Source: Polyangiaceae bacterium
Lineage (GTDB): Bacteria > Myxococcota_A > Polyangia > Polyangiales > Polyangiaceae
Length of the DNA stretch: 54,187 nucleotides
Assembly (NCBI GenBank): GCA_023150915.1
Contig: JAKLKA010000037.1
Location: forward strand, 1 to 54,187
Reading direction: 5' to 3'
Numbering within the stretch: the stretch's first letter is position 1; the number at the start of each line of letters is the position of its first letter. The position numbers and the translations under genes are program-made. Under the pieces are notes generated by a model. That model was not told the origin of the DNA. It saw only the letters and a program-made list of their open reading frames with translations, and made no database searches. This document shows, piece by piece, positions 35,599-44,239 of the stretch.

Positions 35599-36822
35599 GT
35601 GGCTCGTCTCGTGAAAGCTGCTTGCCCGCATTGCGGCGCCGGCGTGTCCGTGGATCCGACCAGCGACGTCGTCACCTGCGCCTTCTGCGGGACGTCGTCG
35701 TTCATCCAGCGGCCGCGCCGGGCCCCCACGGCACCCATGCCCGTCGTGCCGCAGGGCATACCCACCATCGTGGTCAGCGACGACTACGTGAAGAATCCCG
35801 CTCAGGTGCTGATCGCCATCGTGGTGATGGCGCTCGTGATGGTGGCCGGCGTGGTGGCGTTCCTGGCCACGGGCCGCGGGCGCGGCCCAAGCGGCGATCG
35901 CTATTCGGTGGGGGGGCGCCCCCTGCCCGTCGACGCCAACGGCGACGGCATCGCCGACATTGCGATGACGCTCACCACGCTGCGAGAGAGCAGCACCGAG
36001 CATCTTGCCGCCTTCGATCCCACCACCGGCAAGCAACTGTGGCGTACCGAAGCACTGCCCAAGCGCCCCGATCACGCGACCGCAGCCCAGGGCGTGCTCG
36101 TGGCCACGGTGGGTGCCGTGCTCTACGGCTTCGACGGGAAGAGCGGCGCGCGCGTCTTCAACACCACCCTGCCCGAGCTGCCCGACGCCTTGTGCGAGCA
36201 CGCGGGCGGCATCGGGCTGCTGACCAAAGACAAGAAGCTCTACCCGGTCGACCTGGGAAGCGGCGCGCTGGGCACGCCAACGGCCGGCGCGCGCTACGCG
36301 CACGAAGCGGGCACGCGCTGCATCGACCTGGATCCACCGCACGCCAGCCACGGCCCGCGCCTGTTCGAGATCGAAGAGCGACCGTACCGCGATCGCCTGA
36401 AGGCCATGCAGGTCTCGGACGTGTTCGCCATTGGCAGCTCGACGCTGGCGCTGGCGGTCGGTACCCGGCAGCCCGGCACACGCGTGCCGATGCTGGCAAT
36501 GTTCGACGGCGACCGGCAGCTCTGGGCGCAAGAGGTCCCAGGCAGCGAGCCGCTGGCCGCCAAAGAGGGCGACCCCACGGCCATCGGTGTGGGCGCGGGG
36601 CGGGTGCTGGTGGCCTACGAACGCAACGACAAGGAAGAGCTGCACGTGGTCTGTATCGAGGCCGCGAGCGGCAAGCGCGCGTGGGAGGTGGCGTTTCCCG
36701 AGCGGAGCTTCTTCACCTCGTTCGGCATCACGGATCGGTACGTGGTGATGAGCGGCTTCGGCAAGGCCCGGGCGCTGGCCCTGGCCGACGGCCGGCAGCT
36801 GGCGATGATCTCGGGTCACTGA
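35599..36822 (+). CDS. Zinc-ribbon, single-helix protein with PQQ-like beta-propeller
   Basis: This 407-residue protein starts with a zinc ribbon (CPHCGAG at 9-15 and CAFCGTS at 27-33), then a Pro linker and one membrane helix (about 69-92, VLIAIVVMALVMVAGVVAFL). The rest is beta-rich: a DANGDGIADI calcium-like loop and blades such as LAAFDPTTGKQLWRTE, LYGFDGKSGARVF and VVCIEAASGKRAWEV, typical of PQQ-like propellers without the enzyme residues. A cytoplasmic ribbon joined to an external propeller is inferred from charge. Function unknown. Confidence 0.72.
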   Translation: MARLVKAACPHCGAGVSVDPTSDVVTCAFCGTSSFIQRPRRAPTAPMPVVPQGIPTIVVSDDYVKNPAQVLIAIVVMALVMVAGVVAFLATGRGRGPSGDRYSVGGRPLPVDANGDGIADIAMTLTTLRESSTEHLAAFDPTTGKQLWRTEALPKRPDHATAAQGVLVATVGAVLYGFDGKSGARVFNTTLPELPDALCEHAGGIGLLTKDKKLYPVDLGSGALGTPTAGARYAHEAGTRCIDLDPPHASHGPRLFEIEERPYRDRLKAMQVSDVFAIGSSTLALAVGTRQPGTRVPMLAMFDGDRQLWAQEVPGSEPLAAKEGDPTAIGVGAGRVLVAYERNDKEELHVVCIEAASGKRAWEVAFPERSFFTSFGITDRYVVMSGFGKARALALADGRQLAMISGH

Positions 36823-36857
36823 ACATCGGTCCGCTGCCCCTTGCGGCGCCCCCTGAG

Positions 36858-36863
36858 TACCAT
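36858..36863 (+). promoter_or_regulatory. Start-proximal -10 element (TACCAT)
   Basis: TACCAT ends 7 nt before the ATG at 36871. Confidence 0.4.
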
Positions 36864-36870
36864 CCGCGCC

Positions 36871-37737
36871 ATGGCCCAGATTGTTCGGTGCGGATTGATC
36901 CAGTGTGCGAACGCGCTCAACGACGAGAGCGCGCCGGTGAAGAAGATCCAGCAGGCTATGCTGGACAAGCACATGCCCTTCATCGAAGAGGCGGCGAAGA
37001 AGGGCGTGCAGATCCTGGGGCTGCAAGAGATCTTCAACGGGCCCTACTTCTGCCCCAGCCAGGACAAGCGCTGGTACGAAGCGGCCGAGAGCATTCCGGG
37101 GCCCACCACCGAGCTGTTCCAGGCCATCGCCAAGAAGCACGGCATGGCCATCGTGCTGCCGCTCTACGAGCAGGCGATGCGCGGCGTTTTCTACAACACG
37201 GCCGCGGTGATCGACGCCGACGGCAAGTACCTGGGGAAGTATCGCAAGCAACACATTCCGCAGGTGGCCGGCTTCTGGGAGAAGTACTTCTTCAAGCCCG
37301 GCAACGGCGGTTACCCGGTGTTCCAGACCGCATTCGCCAAGGTCGGCGTGTACATCTGCTACGACCGGCACTTCCCCGAAGGGGCACGATGCCTGGGGCT
37401 GAACGGCGCCGAGATCGTGTTCAACCCCAGCGCTACGGTCGCGGGCGTGTCGCAGTATCTATGGAAGATCGAGCAGCCGGCCCACGCGGTGGCCAACGGC
37501 TACTACGTGGCGGCCTCGAACCGCGTGGGGACCGAGGCGCCGTGGAACATCGGCAAGTTCTACGGCACCAGCTACTTCGTGAATCCACGCGGGCAATTCC
37601 TGGCCGAGGCCAGCGAAGACAAAGACGAGCTGGTGGTCGCCGATCTGGACCTCGGCTTGATCGACGAGGTCCGCCAGGCCTGGCAGTTCTTCCGCGACCG
37701 GCGACCGGACGCCTACAAAGAGCTGGTCGAGCCGTGA
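36871..37737 (+). CDS. Beta-ureidopropionase / N-carbamoyl amidohydrolase (nitrilase superfamily)
   Basis: This 288-residue enzyme shows the nitrilase triad E53 (LQEIF), K126 (GKYRKQH) and C163 (YICYDRHFPE). The stretches YPVFQTAF, NGAEIVFNPSAT, SNRVGTEAPWN and FYGTSYF match eukaryotic and bacterial beta-ureidopropionases, which convert N-carbamoyl-beta-alanine to beta-alanine, CO2 and ammonia, the third step of reductive pyrimidine breakdown (often called pydC). N-carbamoylputrescine amidase is the main alternative. ATG 36871 was chosen over 36841 by homology and by the -10-like element just upstream. Confidence 0.86.
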   Translation: MAQIVRCGLIQCANALNDESAPVKKIQQAMLDKHMPFIEEAAKKGVQILGLQEIFNGPYFCPSQDKRWYEAAESIPGPTTELFQAIAKKHGMAIVLPLYEQAMRGVFYNTAAVIDADGKYLGKYRKQHIPQVAGFWEKYFFKPGNGGYPVFQTAFAKVGVYICYDRHFPEGARCLGLNGAEIVFNPSATVAGVSQYLWKIEQPAHAVANGYYVAASNRVGTEAPWNIGKFYGTSYFVNPRGQFLAEASEDKDELVVADLDLGLIDEVRQAWQFFRDRRPDAYKELVEP

Positions 37738-37813
37738 CGGGATGAATTCCGCAACTCGCTCCGTGTCGCGGCCGATGTGGGGCCGCCATGCTAAGCTGGA
37801 GGAGGTGTCGGAC

Positions 37814-38365
37814 GTGCAAGCCATCGCCCCGGAACAGATCCGGTCGCTCACACGGTCGGAATTCGACAAGCTCGTGGAGCTGGGCGCGTTCGCGAACGAG
37901 AACCTCGAACTGCTCCACGGGGTGATCGTCCGCATGCCCCCGATCGGAGCCCCGCACAGCTGGGCCGTTCAGGTCCTGAACGAGCTCCTGACGCCGAAGC
38001 TGGTGGGACGCGCCACCGTGCGGATCGGCCTACCATTCGCCGCCGACGATGCCTCGGAGCCCCAGCCCGACGTTGCGATTGCAGCCTCGGGCGACTATCG
38101 GCGCGAGCACCCCCGCACTCTGCTCTGCGCCATCGAAGTCGCCGACGCTTCCCTGTTGACGGATCGCGGCATCAAGGCGCGCCTGTACGCGGAGTCCGGC
38201 GTGCCCGAATACTGGATCGTGAACCTCCGCGAGGGCGTCATGGAGGTACGAACCCGCCCGATCGACGGCGAGTACACCGAGGTGGCGATCCACCACCCGG
38301 GAGACGTCGTCCGCCTCGAAGCCTTCACCGACGTCGAGGTCCCAGTCGCCGACGTGCTCGGCTGA
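37814..38365 (+). CDS. Uma2-family (DUF820) putative endonuclease, copy 2
   Basis: This 183-residue protein has the Uma2 pattern: LTRSEFDKLVELGAF, ENLELLHGVIV, QPDVAIAASGDY, LCAIEVADASLLTDRGIKARLYAESGVPEYW. GTG 37814 was chosen because GGAGGAGG at 37798-37805 sits 8 nt upstream and the length then fits the family; an in-frame ATG at 37742 would add 24 unlikely residues. Sequence similarity to the other two Uma2 proteins in the window is low, so they are not recent duplicates. Confidence 0.85.
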   Translation: MQAIAPEQIRSLTRSEFDKLVELGAFANENLELLHGVIVRMPPIGAPHSWAVQVLNELLTPKLVGRATVRIGLPFAADDASEPQPDVAIAASGDYRREHPRTLLCAIEVADASLLTDRGIKARLYAESGVPEYWIVNLREGVMEVRTRPIDGEYTEVAIHHPGDVVRLEAFTDVEVPVADVLG

Positions 38366-38508
38366 TCAGTCATTCAGGGCGCACGTGGCCCCCCGGCGGA
38401 GCCCTCTCTTGGCTTGAACGGCGGCAAGCCCCGCGTCATGCTTCGCGCCTCGCTCGCGCCCCCGTTCGTCGGTTGGGCAGCGCCGAGCCTCACAGGAGAC
38501 GATCGCTC

Positions 38509-40005
38509 ATGAGCAAGCTGCCCGTGTTTCCCGCCCGTAGCTACGACTTCGCGGAGTATGTCCCGGCCAAGAACTGGATCGGCGGAGAGTGGCGCGAATC
38601 GACCACGGGCAAGACGATCCCGGTCGAGAACCCGCGCTTCGGCAAGGCCCTCTCCAGCGTTCCGCTCAGCGGCGCCGAGGACGTGGACCTGGCGGTGAAG
38701 GCCGCCGAGCGCGCCCAGAAGGGCTGGCGCGAGGTGCCGATGCGCGAGCGCGCTCAGATCTTCTACCGGCTGAAGCAGCTGATGGAGCGCGACCTGGAAG
38801 AGCTGGCGTGGCTGGTCACCCACGAGAACGGCAAGCCCTTCGAGGACGCGAAGGCCAGCGTGGAGAAGGGCATCGAGTGCGCCGAGTTCGGCGCCGCGCT
38901 GCCGAACGGCGGGGGCGCGGGGCAACAGCTCGAGGTGAGCCGTGGGGTCGTGTGCCGAGAGATCCACGAGCCGCTCGGGGTCGTCGCCGGCATCACGCCC
39001 TTCAACTTCCCGATCATGGTGCCGCTCTGGATGCTGCCGCAGGCCATCGTGGGCGGGAACGCTTTCGTGCTCAAGCCAAGCGAGCAAGTTCCACTCGGCA
39101 GCATGAAGCTGGCCGAGCTCTTGAAAGAGGCCGGCCTGCCCGACGGCATCTTCAACATCGTGCACGGCGCGGCCGATGTGGTGAATGCGCTGTGCGACCA
39201 CCCGACGATCCGCGCCATCGGCTTCGTGGGCTCTACCAAGGTGGCAAAGCTGGTGTACGCGCGCGGCGCGGCGACCGGCAAGGCCATGCTCTGCCTGGGC
39301 GGAGCGAAGAACCACATGATCCTGGTGCCGGACGCGGATCCCAAGCTCTCGGTCGAGAACATCGTGGCGTCGTTCACTGGCGCCACCGGTCAGCGCTGCA
39401 TGGCCGCCAGCGTGCTGGTCGCCGTCGGCAACGTGGAACACGTGCTGGGTCCGGTGGTGGAGCGGGCGCGGCAGATCGAGCTCGGCAAGCACCTGGGGCC
39501 CGTGATCAACGCCGCGGCGCGCGAGCGCATCGAGCGCTACGTCAGCGAAGCCGAGAAGGCCGGCGCCAAGGTGCTGGTCGACGGCCGCGGCCAGCGGGGC
39601 GGCCCCGAGGGCTACTGGGCGGGGGTGTCGATCCTGGACGGCGTGACGCCCGAGATGGGCGCCTGGCAGGACGAGATCTTCGGACCGGTGCTGTCGGTCG
39701 TGCGGGTGAAGACCCTGGACGAGGCCATCGCCCTCGAGAACAGCCACCCCTACGGCAATGCTGCGTCGGTCTTCACCACCAGCGGCGCCGTCGCCGAGCA
39801 CGTGGTCCGGCGCGTCGAGGCGGGCATGGTCGGCGTGAACATCGGCGTGCCGGTGCCCCGCGAGCCCTTCGGCTTCGGCGGCTGGAACCAGAGCAAGTTC
39901 GGGCAGGGCAACCTGACCGGGCTCGACGGCTTCCGCTTCTGGACCCGCCCGCGCAAGATCACCATGAAGTGGGAGCTGCAGACCGACACGACCTGGATGG
40001 GGTGA
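38509..40005 (+). CDS. mmsA: CoA-acylating (methyl)malonate-semialdehyde dehydrogenase
   Basis: This 498-residue ALDH-superfamily enzyme shows MMSDH features: NWIGGEWRESTTGKTIPVENP, the VCREIHEPLGVVAGITPFNFPIM segment, GFVGSTKVAKLVY and the catalytic C297 in GQRCMAAS. It oxidises malonate or methylmalonate semialdehyde to acetyl- or propionyl-CoA. With the aminotransferase downstream it would complete beta-alanine to acetyl-CoA; valine or inositol breakdown are other known roles. CAGGAGA precedes ATG 38509. Confidence 0.92.
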   Translation: MSKLPVFPARSYDFAEYVPAKNWIGGEWRESTTGKTIPVENPRFGKALSSVPLSGAEDVDLAVKAAERAQKGWREVPMRERAQIFYRLKQLMERDLEELAWLVTHENGKPFEDAKASVEKGIECAEFGAALPNGGGAGQQLEVSRGVVCREIHEPLGVVAGITPFNFPIMVPLWMLPQAIVGGNAFVLKPSEQVPLGSMKLAELLKEAGLPDGIFNIVHGAADVVNALCDHPTIRAIGFVGSTKVAKLVYARGAATGKAMLCLGGAKNHMILVPDADPKLSVENIVASFTGATGQRCMAASVLVAVGNVEHVLGPVVERARQIELGKHLGPVINAAARERIERYVSEAEKAGAKVLVDGRGQRGGPEGYWAGVSILDGVTPEMGAWQDEIFGPVLSVVRVKTLDEAIALENSHPYGNAASVFTTSGAVAEHVVRRVEAGMVGVNIGVPVPREPFGFGGWNQSKFGQGNLTGLDGFRFWTRPRKITMKWELQTDTTWMG

Positions 40006-40928
40006 GCGCCATCCGTCGCGTCGCACTCGCCCTCTCGGCGCTGGCCTGCACGCCGGCGCCTGCGCCGGTGCCGGCGCCGGTGCCCGCCGCAACGTCGCGG
40101 CCCGACGTGAGCGACGCCGCCGCCGCCGAGCCGCCTCTGCCACCGAGCCCGGTGGACGCCGGCGCTGCCGACGCCGACGCAGGCCCACCGAATGCACCGG
40201 CACGGTCGACCCCCGGCAGCTTCCGCTGCGGGCCAGGCACCTGCGCGACTGGCACGCAGACCTGCTGCGGCGCGGGCACGCGCGGTGTGTGCGTGCCCAG
40301 CGTGCCCAACGACGCGCCGCAGGGCAAGATGGGCTACCTGAAGACGCAGTGGGAGATCTGCGACAAGGCCGCCTTCGAGCAGACCGGCTACAGCATGTCG
40401 CACATCGATCGCTGCGACGAGAGCATCGACTGCGGCAAGGGCGAGGCCTGCTGCGACCAGTTCCTGTTTTCGGGCGGCACGCTGGGCGAGTGCACCCGGC
40501 TGCCCGCGAACGGCACCACGCCCTGCGACTTCGGCGAACGCTGCATCGAGAGCGCGACCTGCCGCCTGCCCGGAACCGAGTGCATCGAGGGCTACTGCAA
40601 GAAGCGCGTGACCCAGCTGCGCTGCGGCGAAGCGGAGTGCAGCGGAGCCACCCCGGTGTGCTGCGCCGACCCGCTCGGGTGCCAGGCCGAGTGCCAGAGC
40701 TTCAAACGCGTGCTCTGCACGAAGCACGCCGACTGCGTCTCAGGGCAGAAATGCGCGGTCTTTGGCTACGGCGCCGCTTGCCTGCGCTTGATGCAAGATC
40801 CCGAGTCGCAGCAGCTGGTGTGCCAGAACGACGGCGACTGCACGCTGCGCTGCGCCTCGGCCGGCGGCAAACGCCAGCGCTGCCGCGTCTCGGAGATCCC
40901 CTGGCTCGAGAGCTGCCAGTGCCCATGA
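40002..40928 (+). CDS. Cysteine-rich lipoprotein
   Basis: This 308-residue protein starts with GTG overlapping the mmsA stop (GTGA). It has a lipoprotein signal (ALALSALAC), a Pro/Ala/Val linker (PAPAPVPAPVPAA) and a body with about 34 cysteines in short modules such as CGPGTCATGTQTCCG, CGKGEACCDQF and CTKHADCVSGQKC. Similar Cys modules occur in the 29595 lipoprotein. A disulfide-rich envelope protein is inferred. Its insertion between the two catabolic enzymes is odd. Confidence 0.7.
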   Translation: MSAIRRVALALSALACTPAPAPVPAPVPAATSRPDVSDAAAAEPPLPPSPVDAGAADADAGPPNAPARSTPGSFRCGPGTCATGTQTCCGAGTRGVCVPSVPNDAPQGKMGYLKTQWEICDKAAFEQTGYSMSHIDRCDESIDCGKGEACCDQFLFSGGTLGECTRLPANGTTPCDFGERCIESATCRLPGTECIEGYCKKRVTQLRCGEAECSGATPVCCADPLGCQAECQSFKRVLCTKHADCVSGQKCAVFGYGAACLRLMQDPESQQLVCQNDGDCTLRCASAGGKRQRCRVSEIPWLESCQCP

Positions 40929-41011
40929 GGGTGGGGTGAGCACCGGCTCCCTTGAGCGCGCGGGCTCGAGGTCGTAGCATCGCGCCTCTCGCATCCAGAA
41001 AGGCGACGACG

Positions 41012-42331
41012 ATGGACACCCAGGAGATGATCGACCTCTGCAAGCGCCACACGCTCTACACCTGGGCGGCCACCGACGCGGTCAACCCCTTGCCCATCGC
41101 CCGGGCGGAAGGCGTCTATCTCTACACGCCAGACGGCAAGAAGATCCTCGACTTCAACAGCCAGCTGATGAGCGTTCTGATCGGCCACAGCCACCCCAAG
41201 GTGGTGGCGGCCATGAAGAAGGCGGCAGATGGGCTGATCTACGTCTACCCCCAGACCGCCACCGAGGTGCGCGCCCGCTACAGCAAGCGCCTGGCGGAGC
41301 TGACGCCGGGCAACATCAACACGTTCTACTACACGCTGGGCGGCGCCGAGGCGAACGAGAACGCCATCCGCGCGGCCAAGCAGTTCACCGGGCGGCAGAA
41401 GATCCTGACGCGCTACCGCGCGTATCACGGCGGCACCAACGCCACGATGCAGCTCACCGGCGATCCGCGGCGCTGGCCCAACGAGCCGGGCATGCCCGGC
41501 GTGGTGCGGGTGATGGACCCGCAGCCCTATCACTACAGCTTCGGCAAGACCGAGGACGAGATCACGGCGAACAACCTGCGGTACGTCGAAGAGGTGATCA
41601 TGTACGAGGGGCCGCAGACCATCGCGGCCATGATCCTCGAGACGGTCACCGGCACCAACGGCATGCTGGTGCCGCCCAAGGGCTACATGCAGGGGCTACG
41701 CGCGCTCCTCTCGAAGCACGGCATCTTGATGATCTGCGACGAGGTCATGGCGGGCATGGGCCGCACCGGTAAGCTCTACGCCTTCGAGCACTTCGACATC
41801 GTCCCGGACATGGTGACCATGGCCAAGGGCCTGACCTCGAGCTACGTGCCGCTCGGCGCCATGGGCGTGTCCGACCCGATCCGTGACTTCTTCCACAAGA
41901 ACGTGTTCTGGGGCGGGCTGACCTACAACTCGCACCCCTATTGCCTCGAGGTCGCCGACGCGGTGCTCGACGTGATGCTGGGCGAGGGCTTGGTCGAGAA
42001 CGCCGCACGGATGGAGAAGGTCGTTCGCCGCGAGATGGACCGGCTGACCGCCAAGCACCCCAGCCTGAAAGAGGGTCGAGTGATCGGCCTGTTCGGCATG
42101 ATGGACGTGCAGAAGAACAGCAAGGGCGACCTGATCGCGCCCTACAACGGCAGCCACCCGGCCATGGGCAAGCTCGCCAAGTTCTTCGAACAAGAGGGCC
42201 TCTTCACCTTCGTGCGGTGGTCCAGCTTCACCTGCAATCCGCCGCTCACCATCACCGAAGAGCAGCTGATGGAAGGCTTCGCCATCGTCGACCGCGGGCT
42301 CGAGATCACGGACGAGGCGTTCGAGGGCTGA
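41012..42331 (+). CDS. Class III (omega) aminotransferase, probable beta-alanine:pyruvate type
   Basis: This 439-residue PLP enzyme has GGAEANENAIRAAKQFTGR and RAYHGGTNATMQLTGDPRRW near the PLP phosphate, DEVMAGMGRTGK with the PLP-pyridine Asp, and the Schiff-base K272 in MAKGLTSSYVPLGAM. Taurine:pyruvate and beta-alanine:pyruvate aminotransferases are the closest groups I can place. With mmsA nearby, beta-alanine to malonate semialdehyde is the most economical reaction. The start at 41012 has AAAGG upstream. Confidence 0.85.
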   Translation: MDTQEMIDLCKRHTLYTWAATDAVNPLPIARAEGVYLYTPDGKKILDFNSQLMSVLIGHSHPKVVAAMKKAADGLIYVYPQTATEVRARYSKRLAELTPGNINTFYYTLGGAEANENAIRAAKQFTGRQKILTRYRAYHGGTNATMQLTGDPRRWPNEPGMPGVVRVMDPQPYHYSFGKTEDEITANNLRYVEEVIMYEGPQTIAAMILETVTGTNGMLVPPKGYMQGLRALLSKHGILMICDEVMAGMGRTGKLYAFEHFDIVPDMVTMAKGLTSSYVPLGAMGVSDPIRDFFHKNVFWGGLTYNSHPYCLEVADAVLDVMLGEGLVENAARMEKVVRREMDRLTAKHPSLKEGRVIGLFGMMDVQKNSKGDLIAPYNGSHPAMGKLAKFFEQEGLFTFVRWSSFTCNPPLTITEEQLMEGFAIVDRGLEITDEAFEG

Positions 42332-42363
42332 CGGCCGGACCGTCCGGGGCAAGGGCTTCGTGC

Positions 42364-42369
42364 TATCGT
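42364..42369 (+). promoter_or_regulatory. Start-proximal -10 element (TATCGT)
   Basis: TATCGT within GCTATCGT ends 8 nt before the ATG at 42378. Confidence 0.4.
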
Positions 42370-42377
42370 ACGACGCG

Positions 42378-43007
42378 ATGCCGACGGCCACCGCATCCGC
42401 TCGCTCCCCGGCGCCCCCTCCGGCGCCCGCGATCGATCAGCGCGTCTTCTTGCATGGCATGAGCTGGCAGGCGTACGAGGCGCTGCTCGCCTGGCGCGGC
42501 GAGAAGAGCGCCGTGCGCATGACGTATCTCGAAGGAGAGCTCGAGCTGATGACCCCGTCACGTTCCCACGAGAGCCTGAAGAAGCGCCTGGCCCGCTTGG
42601 TCGAAGCGTGGGCGGAAGAGAAGGGCGTCGCCCTGGATGGCGCAGGCTCGTGGACGCTGAAGAGCGAGCAGGCCGAGCGCGGCGCAGAGCCCGACGAGTG
42701 CTACGTGCTCGGGGACGTGGAGCAGGCAACCGCGCCGGACATCGCCATCGAGGTGGTGTGGACGCGGGGCGGCATCGACAAGCTCGAGGTCTACCGCAAG
42801 CTCGGCGTGCGCGAGGTGTGGATCTGGGCGGACGGCGCCCTGACGTTTCACCTGCTGCGGGGCGGGCGGTACGTGGCCGCCGCCCGGAGCGAGCTCTTGC
42901 CCAAGCTCGACCCGACCGTGATCGCGCGCTTCATGAGCGGCGGCACCCAGACCGACGCGGTGCGCGGCCTGCGCCGCGCGCTCGAGCGCCGGCCGGCCAA
43001 GCGCTGA
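42378..43007 (+). CDS. Uma2-family (DUF820) putative endonuclease, copy 3
   Basis: This is a 209-residue member of a divergent Uma2 branch: MSWQAYEALLAWRGEKSAVRMTYLEGELELMTPS at the N-terminus, then PDECYVLGD and PDIAIEVVWTRGGIDKLEVYRKLGVREVWIW, which carry the D...E-x-V...K pattern of the PD-(D/E)XK core. It has a Pro/Ala N-terminal extension and a basic tail. It ends 9 bp from the convergent VWA gene. Confidence 0.83.
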   Translation: MPTATASARSPAPPPAPAIDQRVFLHGMSWQAYEALLAWRGEKSAVRMTYLEGELELMTPSRSHESLKKRLARLVEAWAEEKGVALDGAGSWTLKSEQAERGAEPDECYVLGDVEQATAPDIAIEVVWTRGGIDKLEVYRKLGVREVWIWADGALTFHLLRGGRYVAAARSELLPKLDPTVIARFMSGGTQTDAVRGLRRALERRPAKR

Positions 43008-43016
43008 GCCGCCCCG

Positions 43017-44159
43017 TCACTTCGGCACGTAGATCGTGTCGCAGCCGAACTGGATGCCGATCTTTCCGGCCGCATCCGACTGGATGGTCTGACACGTGCT
43101 GGGGCAAACCTCGACCTTGGTCGGTGCCTGATCACTATCGTAGTACCAGCCGCCGGCCGCGCCGCACTCGGCCTTCGAGCCCACCTTGCCGATGGGCGAA
43201 CCTGTGCCGCCGCCGGGCGTGAAGATCACGTTCACCTTGTTCGGGTTGAGCTTCTCGCCGCCGGTGGGCGGTGGGATGGCCCAGGCGCAGTCGAGCTTGG
43301 CGGCGCCCACCACGCCCTTCGCCAGCTGGTCGAAGACGGGGTTGAAGTTCTGCGCGCACATGTCGCTGGACACGCCGCTGGTCTGCTTGACCAGCTCGGC
43401 GTAGACGGTGCCCGGCTTGGCCGCGCTCGGGCAGTCGCTGAAGCAGTAGATTCCGTACATCTTCCACTGGGTGGGCTTGATCATCGCCGGGTCCAGCGCG
43501 TTCAGCTTGGTGGTGAACTCGGCGGCGGGCATCTGCGAGTTGTCGTCGGTCACCACGGTGAAGATCTTCACCGCCTCGGGCCGGAGCATGTTCTTGTAAG
43601 AAGGGTACTGCTCCAGGTACTTCAAGAGGGCGTCGGTGCTGGCGACCGTCTCGTAAACGTGGGCGTACTTGGGGAAGTTGGTGTCGCCGGGGCACTGGCC
43701 CGAGCCCAGAGGCTTGTCGATGCAGATCCCCTCTTCGGGAATGAACCCGGGAACCGGCGACGCTTGCCACTGCTCGGCGATCACCACGATGCGCACGTCC
43801 ACGCCGACGGTCGAGATGATCTGCGAGAACTTGTTCATGTTGGCCTTCACGGCCGCGGTCTCTTCCGACATGCTGCACGAGGTGTCGATCGCCCAGATCA
43901 CGTCGACCGGCAGCGTGTTCTTCGCTTCCTGAACGACCTCGGCGCAAGCGTTGCCCGCGAACCCTCCGCCGCCACCCGTGCCGGTGCCGGCGCCGGTGCC
44001 GATCAGCCCGCCGCTGCCGCCGCCGGCACCGATGCCGCCGCCACCACCACTGCCCGCACCGCTGCCGCCGACGCCGTCCGACGGGCTGTCATTGCTCGCC
44101 GCGGAGCACGCCAGCGCAAACACCACGGTCGACGCAGCCAACGCCCTGAGTTGCCACAT
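43017..44159 (-). CDS. VWA-domain lipoprotein with Gly-rich linker
   Basis: This 380-residue protein has a lipoprotein signal (TVVFALAC), a roughly 40-residue Gly/Ser/Thr low-complexity linker (bases about 43955-44080), then a von Willebrand factor A domain with the metal site DTSCS (VIWAIDTSCSMSEE) and a late VVTDDNSQMP. The C-terminal part has several Cys pairs. It is probably surface-exposed for metal-dependent adhesion or protein binding. The start at 44159 is fixed by the signal peptide. Confidence 0.82.
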   Translation of the reverse strand: MWQLRALAASTVVFALACSAASNDSPSDGVGGSGAGSGGGGGIGAGGGSGGLIGTGAGTGTGGGGGFAGNACAEVVQEAKNTLPVDVIWAIDTSCSMSEETAAVKANMNKFSQIISTVGVDVRIVVIAEQWQASPVPGFIPEEGICIDKPLGSGQCPGDTNFPKYAHVYETVASTDALLKYLEQYPSYKNMLRPEAVKIFTVVTDDNSQMPAAEFTTKLNALDPAMIKPTQWKMYGIYCFSDCPSAAKPGTVYAELVKQTSGVSSDMCAQNFNPVFDQLAKGVVGAAKLDCAWAIPPPTGGEKLNPNKVNVIFTPGGGTGSPIGKVGSKAECGAAGGWYYDSDQAPTKVEVCPSTCQTIQSDAAGKIGIQFGCDTIYVPK

Positions 44160-44239
44160 GGCAGAAGTGTGCCGGCTGCCCGGGGTCAGGACAAGTCGGG
44201 CGGGCCCGGGCGGCGACGACGCGGTGCGGCGAGCAGGGC

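Noticed and set aside
37742-37813. ATG extension of the second Uma2 gene
   Set aside because: GGAGGAGG lies inside this stretch, 8 nt before GTG 37814, and the extension does not match the family.
40052-40087. GCCGGTGCCGGCG-like repeat
   Set aside because: It encodes the Pro/Ala/Val linker after a lipoprotein signal; codon bias explains the repetition.
43955-44080. Gly-rich codon repeat that looks like a DNA tandem repeat
   Set aside because: It is a degenerate low-complexity linker of the VWA lipoprotein with no exact repeat unit.
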